Shown here: piece after piece, positions 55,620 to 63,463 of the stretch
How the letters are laid out: the number at the start of each line of letters is the position of its first letter
Numbering within the stretch: position 1 is the stretch's first letter
From: JANJUO01 sp942492935
Lineage (GTDB): Bacteria; Bacteroidota; Ignavibacteria; Kapaibacteriales; UBA2268
Assembly (NCBI GenBank): GCA_942492935.1
Contig: OW818654.1
Location: forward strand, 2,914,001-2,978,000
Length of the DNA: 64,000 nt
Reading direction: 5' to 3'
The notes under the pieces: generated by a model
What the model was told of the DNA's origin: nothing
The model's database searches: none
What the model saw: only the letters and a program-made list of their open reading frames with translations
Position numbers and translations under genes: made by a program

Positions 55620-57257
55620 ATGTACAGAAATAAAGTAACTTATATGATTTTATCATTTTGTTTTGTAATGAAACTATTTTCATTACAAAATGATGACTAT
55701 TATAAAATCAACAAATCATTTGATGTATTTGGTGATACATATTATAAAATTTTAGATAATTATGTAATTGATATCGACCCCGAATTATTAATGAAAAATG
55801 GTATTTATGGAATGTTGAGTTCATTAGACCCCTATTCAGAATTTTACGATGAAGCAAATATTGATGATAAAGACTATTTTTTGCAAGAAAGTTATGCAGG
55901 ATTAGGTTTTTCAATATTTTCAATGGATAGTATGATAACCATTTCCGGTTTATTTGATGACTCCCCTGCCCAGAAAGCCGGAATCAGACGTGGTGATAAA
56001 ATTTACAGCATTGATGATAATATTGTTTTACTCAAAAAAACTGAAGATATCAAACAGTTTACTGAAGGTAACGCAGGTACAATTGTGAATATTACAGTTT
56101 TGCGAAATAACCTGAAAGATACAATTGATTTTACATTAACAAGAGAAGTTATTCCACTAAAAAGTGTAAGATTTAAATTAGCATTTAACGACAGTATCGG
56201 TTATATTAACATTGATAAATTTACAAAAACAACTGTTAGTGAGTTAAAAAATGCAATTAGAGAACTACAAAATCAGTCATATTTAAAGGGTTTAATACTT
56301 GATTTAAGAGATAATCCTGGAGGTTTACTCGAATCAGCTGTTGGTGTTTCTGAAATATTTGTTCAGAAATCAAGTTTGATAGTTACTACAAAATCAAGAA
56401 GAAACAAAAATGTTACTGAGTATAAGTCTAATGTCGACCCATTAGTACCTGATTTGCCACTTGTGGTTTTAATAAATGAAAACTCTGCAAGTGCCGCAGA
56501 AGTTGTTGCAGGTGCAATTCAAGATTTAGATAGAGGAATTGTAATAGGAAAAAAATCTTATGGCAAAGGATTAGTACAAAATATCCTTGATTTACCATAT
56601 AATAATGCTTTAAAGCTAACGACAGCAAAGTATTACACACCTTCTGGCAGATGTATTCAGAGAATTAAATTTGGCGAAGGATATGAAAATAATGGAGTTG
56701 TTGCAAATCCAGACACTACAGTTTTTTATACAAAAAATGGAAGACCTGTTTATGAATCAACTGGTATAATTCCCGATTCAACCATAGAAGATACTGAAAC
56801 TGATTTTATTAAAAGTGTAGCTGGGAGTAAGGAATTTTTTGAATTTGCAAATCTTGAAGCATCGAAACATAAAGAATTGTCCAAAAATTATCAAATTTCA
56901 GACAATACTTATAATGAATTTCAAAAATATTTCAGTACAAATAGTACAGATTTTCAATCAACTGAAAATATGTTTTTAGAAAAAATTGAAGAATTATCTA
57001 AGACTAATCAATATAATGACAAAATTAAAACAACCTTAAATGAATTAAAAAAAATTATTTCTGAAGAGTATTCAGCTCAAAAAATTAATTCAAATACAAA
57101 ACTTAGAGAATTGTTAAGTATTGAAATAAAATCAAGATTTTTGAAGGAAGTTGAAATATTTTCAGAATTTGTTAATTTAGATGATGTTGTTAATAATGCC
57201 AGAAATCTAATCAAATCAAAAAATTATTTTATGTTGCTCAGCAAATCCACGCATTGA
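55620..57257 (+). CDS. S41-family C-terminal processing peptidase
   Basis: The 545-residue periplasmic serine protease has a signal peptide or anchor (residues 1-22), a PDZ domain (about 90-170; YAGLGFSIFSMDSM, DSPAQKAGIRRGDKI) and a tail-specific protease core. The catalytic Ser is in NENSASAAEVVAGAIQ near residue 291 and the Lys in GKKSYGKGLVQN near 316; LRDNPGGLL precedes them. A helical C-terminal part of about 150 residues (Lys/Glu-rich) follows. These enzymes trim or destroy envelope proteins after recognising C-termini. AAAAGGGG precedes the ATG. It ends the long operon. Confidence 0.92.
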   Translation: MYRNKVTYMILSFCFVMKLFSLQNDDYYKINKSFDVFGDTYYKILDNYVIDIDPELLMKNGIYGMLSSLDPYSEFYDEANIDDKDYFLQESYAGLGFSIFSMDSMITISGLFDDSPAQKAGIRRGDKIYSIDDNIVLLKKTEDIKQFTEGNAGTIVNITVLRNNLKDTIDFTLTREVIPLKSVRFKLAFNDSIGYINIDKFTKTTVSELKNAIRELQNQSYLKGLILDLRDNPGGLLESAVGVSEIFVQKSSLIVTTKSRRNKNVTEYKSNVDPLVPDLPLVVLINENSASAAEVVAGAIQDLDRGIVIGKKSYGKGLVQNILDLPYNNALKLTTAKYYTPSGRCIQRIKFGEGYENNGVVANPDTTVFYTKNGRPVYESTGIIPDSTIEDTETDFIKSVAGSKEFFEFANLEASKHKELSKNYQISDNTYNEFQKYFSTNSTDFQSTENMFLEKIEELSKTNQYNDKIKTTLNELKKIISEEYSAQKINSNTKLRELLSIEIKSRFLKEVEIFSEFVNLDDVVNNARNLIKSKNYFMLLSKSTH

Positions 57258-57380
57258 TTTTCATTATTATTTGATAAATTCTACTCACATAGTAGTTGAG
57301 TTATTATGTTGCTAATTTGATTTTGCTCGTATTATCTACGTTGTTGATTTTTAAAATTATATTAATTTTGTAGATGTAAA

Positions 57381-57560
57381 ATGGAATTAACAAAACAAGA
57401 AATGGCAGAAATTGACATTTTATTTGAACAATATGGAAAAGACAAAAACGAAGACAAACTTATGAAAGAACTTGCAAAATTTGCACGTCCAGATGGTAGT
57501 TGGTCATTATATGTCCGTTGGCAATTAGATACAATTAATCAGATTGGTTCGTTTGAATAG
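57381..57560 (+). CDS. Small acidic protein of unknown function
   Basis: A 59-residue frame starting MELTKQEMAEIDILF and ending GSWSLYVRWQLDTINQIGSFE. The N-terminal half is helical and charged; the C-terminal half has Trp and aromatic residues. Codon use matches the neighbouring genes. No signal peptide, no family recognised. It stands alone between the S41 peptidase and a TlpA-like gene. It is more likely real than chance because the frame has a clean ATG and a protein-like residue pattern, but no ribosome-binding site is seen. Confidence 0.5.
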   Translation: MELTKQEMAEIDILFEQYGKDKNEDKLMKELAKFARPDGSWSLYVRWQLDTINQIGSFE

Positions 57561-57655
57561 AAACTAATCTAATAAATCAAACTTATTAATTATGGAACTT
57601 CTATTGTAAATTTCACTTTAAATTTATTTTTTAGAATTGATAATGGATATTCACC

Positions 57656-58210
57656 ATGAACTTATTGAAAAATATTAATTTCATTATTTTAATTATAATT
57701 GTCACTATAAATATTTCTTTATTTTCACAGGAAGATGAACGTGGTTTTTTGGTGAAAATAGGACAAAAAGCACCTGAATTTTCAACAAAAACGATAGATG
57801 GAAGTACTTTTAATTTGGCTGATAATTTAGGAAAAATTGTAGTATTGCAATTTACAGCAAGTTGGTGCAGTGTTTGTATTAAGGAAATGCCTCATCTGGA
57901 AAAAGAAATTTGGCAGCCATTAAAAAACAGAAACTTTGTATTGGTTGGAATTGATAGAGATGAACCCTTAGAAACAGTAATAAAATTTGCAAAAGCTACA
58001 AAAGTAACTTATCCTTTACTACTTGATAAAGGTGCTGAAATTTTTGGTTTATATGCAAATAAAGATTCAGGAGTAACTCGCAATGTTGTAATCAATGCAA
58101 ACGGTGAAATTGTTTTTATGACACGGCTTTTCGACAAAATAGAATTTGAAAAAATGAAACAAATTATTTTCAATTTAGTCAATGAAAATGAAGAATCATC
58201 AAAGAAATGA
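57656..58210 (+). CDS. TlpA-like periplasmic thiol-disulfide oxidoreductase
   Basis: The 184-residue protein has a signal peptide (1-24, ends SLFSQ) and a thioredoxin/AhpC-TSA fold: KIGQKAPEFSTKTIDG, then the active site QFTASWCSVCIKEMPHLE (Cys-Ser-Val-Cys) near residue 68, and GIDRDEPLETVIKFA with the TlpA-type insert, then RNVVINANGEIVF. Such proteins reduce disulfides, often with CcdA as electron donor. A CcdA/ArsG-like gene is in the minus-strand operon across the gap, so the two could be partners (inference). A 13-bp hairpin overlaps its stop codon. Confidence 0.88.
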   Translation: MNLLKNINFIILIIIVTINISLFSQEDERGFLVKIGQKAPEFSTKTIDGSTFNLADNLGKIVVLQFTASWCSVCIKEMPHLEKEIWQPLKNRNFVLVGIDRDEPLETVIKFAKATKVTYPLLLDKGAEIFGLYANKDSGVTRNVVINANGEIVFMTRLFDKIEFEKMKQIIFNLVNENEESSKK

Positions 58211-58243
58211 GATTGTCAGAAAAGAATTGAACAATCTCATTTC
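58204..58243 (+). terminator. 13-bp hairpin overlapping the tlpA-like stop codon
   Basis: GAAATGAGATTGT (58204-58216) pairs perfectly with ACAATCTCATTTC (58231-58243), loop 14 bases. The stop codon lies inside the first arm. It separates this gene from the convergent operon; no T-run follows, so the terminator call is tentative. Confidence 0.45.
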
Positions 58244-58376
58244 GAATCAGTCATAATTATGAATATAATAATCCCCATAGTTCCATCATTCAATTTTACC
58301 CAAAAATAAGTAATGAAACATCATAGCTTAAAAAATATTCAAAATTGATTCAACATTAATTTTTATTATAAGAAAT

Positions 58377-59426
58377 TTAGAATAAGAAATTAAATAGGAA
58401 CCCAACTATCATAATACCTAAACCTGTAATTCCAAAAAATGTGAATAGTAATGGATACTTCAGGACTTTTTTCAATATAATTCCTTCTGGCAAACTCAAT
58501 CCAATTACTGCCATCATAAATGCCAAAGACGTGCCCAAAGAAGCACCTTTTTCAAGTAATACTTGGACTATTGGTATAATTCCTGCGGCATTTCCATACA
58601 TTGGAATACCAATCAAAACTGCAAGCGGAACCGAATACCAAGCATCTTTACCCATAAATGAAGCCATGAAATCAGCAGGTACATAACCATGCACTCCTGC
58701 TCCAATTGCAATTCCTGCAATAATGTATATCCATACTTTAGAAACTATTTCTCTAACAGCGGTGAATCCTTCATCAATTCTATGGTTGAATGTAAGTTTC
58801 TCTTCAATCATATCCATTTTGCCAGCTTTAACTTCATAAACCCAATTCTCAACCCATTTTTCTAATTTTAATCTTCCAATAACCCAGCCGGAAAAAATTG
58901 AAATTGATAATCCAGTTGTAACGTAAATTAAAGCAGTCTCCCAACCGAAAAGTCCAAATAATAGCACAAGAGCAACTTCATTTATCATTGGTGCGGCTAT
59001 TAAAAAAGAAAATGTTACTCCAAGTGGAATACCAGACTCTACAAATCCTAAGAATAAAGGAATCGCCGAGCAAGAGCAAAATGGTGTAATAATTCCAAGC
59101 AAACTTGCCATAACATTTCCAGCGAATAATGGTTTGCCTTCTAATGCCTTTCTTGTTTTTTCAGGTGAAAAGTAACTTCTTATTATTCCCACAACAAAAA
59201 CTATTAAAATCAGGAGCAAAAGAACTTTTGGAACCTCAAAGATAAAGAACCTTATTGATTCGGTTAAATGAGAAGATTTCTCCATTCCAAACAGATCATA
59301 TATAAACCAATTGACAGTAGGTTCCAGAAAATGATAAATTAAAAACCAAATAGGAAGTATAATTATCACAATTAATATTTTATTCTTTTCATACAAATTC
59401 TTTAGCATTTTATATTCCTTTTTCAT
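58377..59426 (-). CDS. ArsP-like permease (UPF0718/DUF318)
   Basis: The 349-residue integral membrane protein has about eight helices. The ITPFCSCSAIPLFLGFVESG segment near residue 113 is the family hallmark, with the paired Cys that in ArsP bind trivalent organoarsenicals; IAAPMINEVALVLLF follows and the second half repeats it (GIPMYGNAAGIIPIVQVLLEKG). ArsP exports methylarsenite and aromatic trivalent arsenicals. Relatives are annotated simply as permease, so the substrate is inferred from the neighbouring arsR and ArsF-like genes. The gene overlaps the thioredoxin-like lipoprotein gene by 4 bp (ATGA), so the pair is coupled; it is the last gene of the operon. Confidence 0.85.
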   Translation of the reverse strand: MKKEYKMLKNLYEKNKILIVIIILPIWFLIYHFLEPTVNWFIYDLFGMEKSSHLTESIRFFIFEVPKVLLLLILIVFVVGIIRSYFSPEKTRKALEGKPLFAGNVMASLLGIITPFCSCSAIPLFLGFVESGIPLGVTFSFLIAAPMINEVALVLLFGLFGWETALIYVTTGLSISIFSGWVIGRLKLEKWVENWVYEVKAGKMDMIEEKLTFNHRIDEGFTAVREIVSKVWIYIIAGIAIGAGVHGYVPADFMASFMGKDAWYSVPLAVLIGIPMYGNAAGIIPIVQVLLEKGASLGTSLAFMMAVIGLSLPEGIILKKVLKYPLLFTFFGITGLGIMIVGFLFNFLF

Positions 59427-59812
59427 TTAATTATTTTCAAACCTTGTGTCTGCAAAAAAATATCTATGCTATCTTCTGCATAGAATCCTTCATGCCTAAA
59501 AAACTCAATTCCTTCGCTATTATGAAATACTTGGGTTGGCATAACTCTGATTTTGTATGGTACAGTTTTTTGATATTCTTTAAAAACATCTAAATTAACA
59601 ACAACAATTTGATGTTTGTATTTATTTGCTAACGACTCCAAAATTGGCTTCATTCTAATGCAACCATCACAATTAGAAGCACCTATTTCAACCAATGTAA
59701 CCAATGCTGTATCATTTTTTATTATTGGCGGCTCGAAGGAAATTTCTTGTGTGCAACCAATGATAATAATTGTACAAATTGAAATTACAGCATATATTAA
59801 AAACTTATACAT
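59423..59812 (-). CDS. Thioredoxin-like lipoprotein (CDGC)
   Basis: A 129-residue envelope protein with a lipobox (IIIGC, lipid Cys near residue 20) and a thioredoxin domain: ALVTLVEIGASNCDGCIRMK with active site Cys-Asp-Gly-Cys, VVVNLDVFKEY, the cis-Pro region VMPTQVFHNSEGIEF and RHEGFY. The wording is close to that of the second thioredoxin-like lipoprotein of this operon (both have PTQVF, EG/EIHRHEGFY), so they are paralogues. It starts directly at the stop codon of the barrel gene (TAAATG) and overlaps the permease gene. Its probable job is to carry electrons to a partner on the periplasmic side (inference). Confidence 0.85.
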   Translation of the reverse strand: MYKFLIYAVISICTIIIIGCTQEISFEPPIIKNDTALVTLVEIGASNCDGCIRMKPILESLANKYKHQIVVVNLDVFKEYQKTVPYKIRVMPTQVFHNSEGIEFFRHEGFYAEDSIDIFLQTQGLKIIK

Positions 59813-60730
59813 TTAGAATATTCCTGTTTTGGAAATAAAAAAGCCAAAGTTATAATCATTTGTAAGTTGATATCCATTATAATATTTATATAATGGCATT
59901 TCAAACATAAAACTAAGCAAATATGAATCAATACGATAACTTATTTGTGGTGCGGCAATCAATGACAAATATCCTGAATCAAGATTTTCAATTCCCAGAT
60001 ACAAATCTTTTTCTTTGATTTCATTTCTTAATTCAAAAACAAAATTCATATCATCAATGAATTGATAAGAGCCAAAAACAGAACTCACAAAAGCAGTTCC
60101 ATATTGAAAACCATCTCTATTTTCAAATAAATATTCATTTCTATTTACAAAAAATAAGTGGACATCATCAAGAAAGTATCCTTTATGAAAAAACAAATAA
60201 CTGATTATTCCATAAGAATTTTGAGAAGGTTGTATGTGAATTGGTAAATTCAATTTTTGTAAATTAAATGGTAATTTCACACCAGCACCAGCAGTAAGTT
60301 CAATTTCATTTTCCTTGTCGCTGAATATTTTGTATTTGCTATTTAAATTTATATGTGAAAATCCTTTGCCGGTGAGTTCGTATAATTGGAAATCTTGCGT
60401 TTTCTCAACGAAATATCCTAATTCAGCATCAATGGATAATTCATCAAATACACCATAATTCAAATACAAGCCCAAATATTGCGATCTGAAACTTGCTACA
60501 TTGCCCAATTCTGCTTTGGAATCATTTCTATAATATTCACTACCAAAACTATATTTATAAAATGCCAATGCATCCAAATTTCCCTTGGTTGTAATGCCAG
60601 TATTGGTAGTGCCGGCAACTGGAGATAAGCCACCAACTGAAGCACCACCCATACAACTGCATTGACTGAAAGCATTATTAAAATTAAGAAAAATGCTCAC
60701 AAAAAGAAAAATTATTAATTTTAATTTCAT
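59813..60730 (-). CDS. Outer-membrane barrel protein of the arsR-led operon
   Basis: From the MKLKLIIFLF start the protein is 305 residues, with a signal peptide ending NAFSQ and a mature N-terminus QCSCMGGASVGG with two Cys. The rest alternates aromatic and Gly residues in amphipathic strands (NLDALAFYKYSF, ELTAGAGVKLPFN, YGTAFVSSVFG, SYLLSFMFEMPLYKYY) and ends GFFISKTGIF with a terminal Phe, so an outer-membrane barrel is likely. No family is recognised. A longer start eight codons upstream is possible but would overlap the previous gene. Its position among redox and permease genes suggests a channel or export partner (inference). Confidence 0.7.
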   Translation of the reverse strand: MKLKLIIFLFVSIFLNFNNAFSQCSCMGGASVGGLSPVAGTTNTGITTKGNLDALAFYKYSFGSEYYRNDSKAELGNVASFRSQYLGLYLNYGVFDELSIDAELGYFVEKTQDFQLYELTGKGFSHINLNSKYKIFSDKENEIELTAGAGVKLPFNLQKLNLPIHIQPSQNSYGIISYLFFHKGYFLDDVHLFFVNRNEYLFENRDGFQYGTAFVSSVFGSYQFIDDMNFVFELRNEIKEKDLYLGIENLDSGYLSLIAAPQISYRIDSYLLSFMFEMPLYKYYNGYQLTNDYNFGFFISKTGIF

Positions 60731-60738
60731 AAAATTAT

Positions 60739-61440
60739 CTAAATTGTTGCCCAAATCATGTAAACACCGCCAAGGATAACAAGGATTCCGCAGATTTTCT
60801 TAAACCAAACTGTAACTTTTGAGCCCTCAGACCAATTAAGATATTTCTGAACTACATTTGTTAATGTTCCCGCAAGAATAATCACAAAGCAATGACCAAT
60901 CGAAAATGCAACCAGTAATCCAACTGCTAAAACCGTATCAGTTGAAGAAACTTGAAAAACAACTCCCATAACAGGGGCCATAAATGCAAATGCACATGGT
61001 CCAAGCCCTACACCAAAAATTAAGCCTAATACAAATGCTGCCATATAACCTTTGTACCTTGTGCCAGACATATTGGCACCATCCCATGGCAATTTGATTA
61101 AATCCATCAAATACAAGCCAACTACAAAAAATACTACTGCAACAAGATAATTACCAATAGTTCCAATATCGCCCATCAATCTGCCCATTGCGAAAGTAAT
61201 ACCACCGATTAAAGCAATAGTTACTAAAATGCCAATGGAGAAAACAGATGAGAGATAAAAAGTTTTCTTAGTAGAGATTGTTCCTTGCGAACTCAAAAAA
61301 CCAACGATTAAAGGTATGCTCGATAAATGGCATGGACTAAGAATAATGCTCAAAATTCCCCATATAAAAGAAGAAAATGTTGCAAGCCAAAAATTCCCAT
61401 AAAGCAATTCAACCAGCGAATTAAAAATTTGTTCTATCAT
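60739..61440 (-). CDS. ArsG/CcdA-like membrane redox transporter
   Basis: A 233-residue six-helix protein of the CcdA/DsbD group. The two redox Cys are visible in LSPCHLSSIPLIVGF near residue 37 and GLGPCAFAFMAPV near residue 149. Helix-loop style and the start FIWGILSIILSPCHLSS match the group annotated as aromatic arsenical efflux permease ArsG. Ordinary CcdA moves electrons from cytosolic thioredoxin across the membrane to periplasmic thiol proteins; ArsG was named as an efflux permease in the Shewanella arsEFG operon. The gene is 10 bp after a thioredoxin-like lipoprotein, which could be its electron acceptor. Both readings remain open. Confidence 0.82.
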   Translation of the reverse strand: MIEQIFNSLVELLYGNFWLATFSSFIWGILSIILSPCHLSSIPLIVGFLSSQGTISTKKTFYLSSVFSIGILVTIALIGGITFAMGRLMGDIGTIGNYLVAVVFFVVGLYLMDLIKLPWDGANMSGTRYKGYMAAFVLGLIFGVGLGPCAFAFMAPVMGVVFQVSSTDTVLAVGLLVAFSIGHCFVIILAGTLTNVVQKYLNWSEGSKVTVWFKKICGILVILGGVYMIWATI

Positions 61441-61450
61441 TTTGTGCTAC

Positions 61451-61879
61451 TCATAATATTGGTGTCAATCCATTTTCCTGCAAAAACTTTTCAATATCTG
61501 CTTCAGGATAAAAGCCCTCGTGGCGGTGAATTTCTTTTCCATTTTTATCAAGAAATACTTGAGTTGGGATAAGTCTAACACCAAATTCTTTACTTTTGTC
61601 TTTAAATTCTTTTTTCACAACATCATAAAAAATTACTTCCAATTGTTCGCCATACTTTTTTTCAAGAGAAGACATGATTGGTTGCATTTGCTTACATGGA
61701 ACGCAATTCACAGAGCCAAGTTCAACAAATGTAACAATCGCTTTGTTGTTGGCTTGTTGGACATTTTGAACTTTTTCTTTTTCATTACTTTGCTCAATAA
61801 CTTCTGCTTTCTTGTCGCTTGAACAAGAAAAAATCAAAAGAATTGAGAAAAATGAGAATAAAAGCAATAACTTTTTCAT
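61451..61879 (-). CDS. Thioredoxin-like lipoprotein (CVPC)
   Basis: From MKKLLLLFSF the protein is 142 residues: lipobox IFSCSSDKK (lipid Cys near residue 19), a charged linker (EVIEQSNEKEKVQN), then a thioredoxin domain with FVELGSVNCVPCKQMQPIMS (active site Cys-Val-Pro-Cys), VIFYDVVKKEF, LIPTQVFLDKNGKEI and RHEGFYPEAD. Paralogue of the lipoprotein further down the operon. The ATG overlaps the TAA stop of the preceding small redox gene (TAATG), so translation is coupled. The 7 extra upstream codons of the open frame are not needed. Confidence 0.88.
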   Translation of the reverse strand: MKKLLLLFSFFSILLIFSCSSDKKAEVIEQSNEKEKVQNVQQANNKAIVTFVELGSVNCVPCKQMQPIMSSLEKKYGEQLEVIFYDVVKKEFKDKSKEFGVRLIPTQVFLDKNGKEIHRHEGFYPEADIEKFLQENGLTPIL

Positions 61880-62118
61880 TACTTTGCTCCGTTTATCCAA
61901 GCCATAATTTCAGTATCTCTTGGTATTTTGCCAAAACTCACAACTTTTTCATCTATTACAATTCCCGGAGTCATCATAATACCATAAGCCATAATTTGTT
62001 GCAAATCAGTTACTTTCTCTACTTCTGCTTCTATAGAATTTTGGCTAACTAATTCACGAATTTTCTTTTCGAGTGCAATACATTTTGCACAGCCTGTTCC
62101 TAATACTTTAATTTTCAT
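61879..62118 (-). CDS. Small thioredoxin-family redox protein (CAKC)
   Basis: A 79-residue glutaredoxin-sized protein: KIKVLGTGCAKCIALEKKIR with the Cys-Ala-Lys-Cys site, then KVTDLQQIMAYGIMMTPGIV (cis-Pro region), and VVSFGKIPRDTEIMAWI. It belongs to the redox-active disulfide protein 2 group, cytosolic relatives of thioredoxin that often sit in arsenic and mercury operons. In arsEFG-type clusters a small thioredoxin-like subunit is present, and this protein would be the candidate. Overlap with the next gene (TAATG). Confidence 0.9.
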   Translation of the reverse strand: MKIKVLGTGCAKCIALEKKIRELVSQNSIEAEVEKVTDLQQIMAYGIMMTPGIVIDEKVVSFGKIPRDTEIMAWINGAK

Positions 62119-62130
62119 CTTATAGTTTCC

Positions 62131-62535
62131 TTATTTCTTTGAAAATTTGTCAATTTCTTTTTTAATATATTTTTCATATTTTGCATAATTTGAGGAAAAA
62201 TCCCAGATTTTATCAAGTTTTTTCCATTTTACTTCCTTTCCATCTACTTTTTTGCTCAGTATTAATTCTTGAGATTCAAATTTGTACTGCTCAGCAAAAT
62301 GTTCATTTTCTGTCTGTTGAAAATCAATTGATTTCAAAATAATCTTGCTGTTTTTCATTTCATTTTGAAATTTTGCATTTAGACTCTTTTGAGTAAAATC
62401 TTCTATTGTCATACAACCTTGACAACGCATTGTTGCATGAAAATAAAGCACTTCAATTACTTCTGATTTATTCTGAGAATACACAAAAGTAATTGAGGCA
62501 ATAAAAATTGCCAGAAGAAAAAGAAATTGTTTCAT
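62131..62535 (-). CDS. ArsF-like protein (nitrophenyl compound nitroreductase subunit family)
   Basis: A 134-residue protein with a signal peptide (1-20, ends VYSQ) and the family pattern EVLYFHATMRCQGCMTIEDF (Cys-Gln-Gly-Cys), SIDFQQTENEHFAEQY, SQELILSK. This is the ArsF family, named from an arsEFG operon reported to reduce nitroaromatic arsenicals such as roxarsone. ArsF-like proteins are widespread next to arsR. The mechanism of ArsF is unclear; a periplasmic thiol function would fit the signal peptide and CxxC. It lies 10 bp after arsR and 12 bp before the small redox gene. Confidence 0.82.
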   Translation of the reverse strand: MKQFLFLLAIFIASITFVYSQNKSEVIEVLYFHATMRCQGCMTIEDFTQKSLNAKFQNEMKNSKIILKSIDFQQTENEHFAEQYKFESQELILSKKVDGKEVKWKKLDKIWDFSSNYAKYEKYIKKEIDKFSKK

Positions 62536-62545
62536 AATTCACCTA

Positions 62546-62893
62546 TTAATTATTACAAGTTAATTGAATTCTATCTACATGCTCAATTTGAGCCAAATCA
62601 TTTTGCATAATCTCAGTATTTGCATACCATTTTACCAATGAATCTAATAAATCTTTGATAACAGTACTTGTTATATTTTGCTTAATTCGATAATTTATCC
62701 ATTTCCCGTCTTTTGTATCTTCGATAAATCCGGCTTTTCGGAGGATATTCAAATGTGATGATACGGTGGGAGTGCTGATATTCAAAATGCTTTTAATTTC
62801 GCAAACACATAATGATTTATGCAACAACATAAGCAGAATCCGCACTCTATTCGGTTCAGAGATTGCCTTAAATATATCTGTAATTTCTCTCAT
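62546..62893 (-). CDS. arsR: ArsR-family metalloregulator
   Basis: The 115-residue winged-helix repressor starts MREITDIFKAISEPNRVRIL, the ArsR opening, has SLCVCEIKSILNIS with Cys29 and Cys31 (the CVC arsenic/antimony site), then the recognition helix STPTVSSHLNILRKAGFI and the wing DTKDGKWINYRI. A third Cys is near the C-terminus (LTCNN), which may complete a three-Cys arsenite site. It represses its operon until As(III) or a similar soft metal binds. A palindrome, GATAATTATC, lies just upstream. It heads the eight-gene redox/permease operon. Confidence 0.92.
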   Translation of the reverse strand: MREITDIFKAISEPNRVRILLMLLHKSLCVCEIKSILNISTPTVSSHLNILRKAGFIEDTKDGKWINYRIKQNITSTVIKDLLDSLVKWYANTEIMQNDLAQIEHVDRIQLTCNN

Positions 62894-62910
62894 AAAACTT
62901 TTTTCATTTA

Positions 62911-62920
62911 GATAATTATC
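62911..62920. promoter_or_regulatory. Candidate ArsR operator
   Basis: GATAATTATC is a perfect 10-bp palindrome 18 bases before the arsR start codon, in the likely promoter region. ArsR operators are usually longer AT-rich dyads, so this is only a candidate. Confidence 0.3.
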
Positions 62921-63097
62921 AAAATGTAAAAATAAGAAAAATAATTGAAATGTTAAATTTTTTTTTTCAATTACAAAGAAAAATCAAAATATATTATATT
63001 TGTATTTGATATTTGAGTTATACATTCAAAATAATTCAAATTAGCAAATAAGATGAATTAATTAAAAATGTTTTGTATAATTAAAATTGGAAAATAT

Positions 63098-63448
63098 ATG
63101 GACAATTCAAAAATATTCAACATGTCTTTTGCAAGTGTTTATCCTCTATATATTCAAAAAGCTGAGAAAAAAGGAAGGACTAAGCAAGAAGTTGATACAA
63201 TAATTATCTGGTTAACTGGTTATAATCAAGAATCATTGCAAGAACAAATTGATTCTCAGGTAAGTTTTCAAGGTTTTTTTTCACAATCGCCACAAATCAA
63301 TCCAAATGTTTCCAAAATCAAAGGAGTAATTTGTGGTTATCGTGTTGAAGATATAAAAGATAAACTAATGCAACAAATTCGTTATCTTGATAAACTTATT
63401 GATGAATTGGCAAAGGGTAAACTAATGGATAAAATTTTGAGAATTTAA
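63098..63448 (+). CDS. DUF2200-domain protein
   Basis: From MDNSKIFNMSFASVYPLYIQ the protein has 116 residues. The DUF2200 pattern is clear: FASVYPLYIQKAEKKGRTK, then EVDTIIIWLTGY, and IKGVICGYRVEDIKD with a Leu-rich end. The family is small, cytosolic and functionally unknown; members are widespread in bacteria and have a YdhG-like arrangement. TATATTTG at 62995-63002 fits the -7 promoter box. The ten codons of the longer frame before the chosen ATG are not in the family. Confidence 0.88.
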   Translation: MDNSKIFNMSFASVYPLYIQKAEKKGRTKQEVDTIIIWLTGYNQESLQEQIDSQVSFQGFFSQSPQINPNVSKIKGVICGYRVEDIKDKLMQQIRYLDKLIDELAKGKLMDKILRI

Positions 63449-63463
63449 ATTTGACCAGCATAT

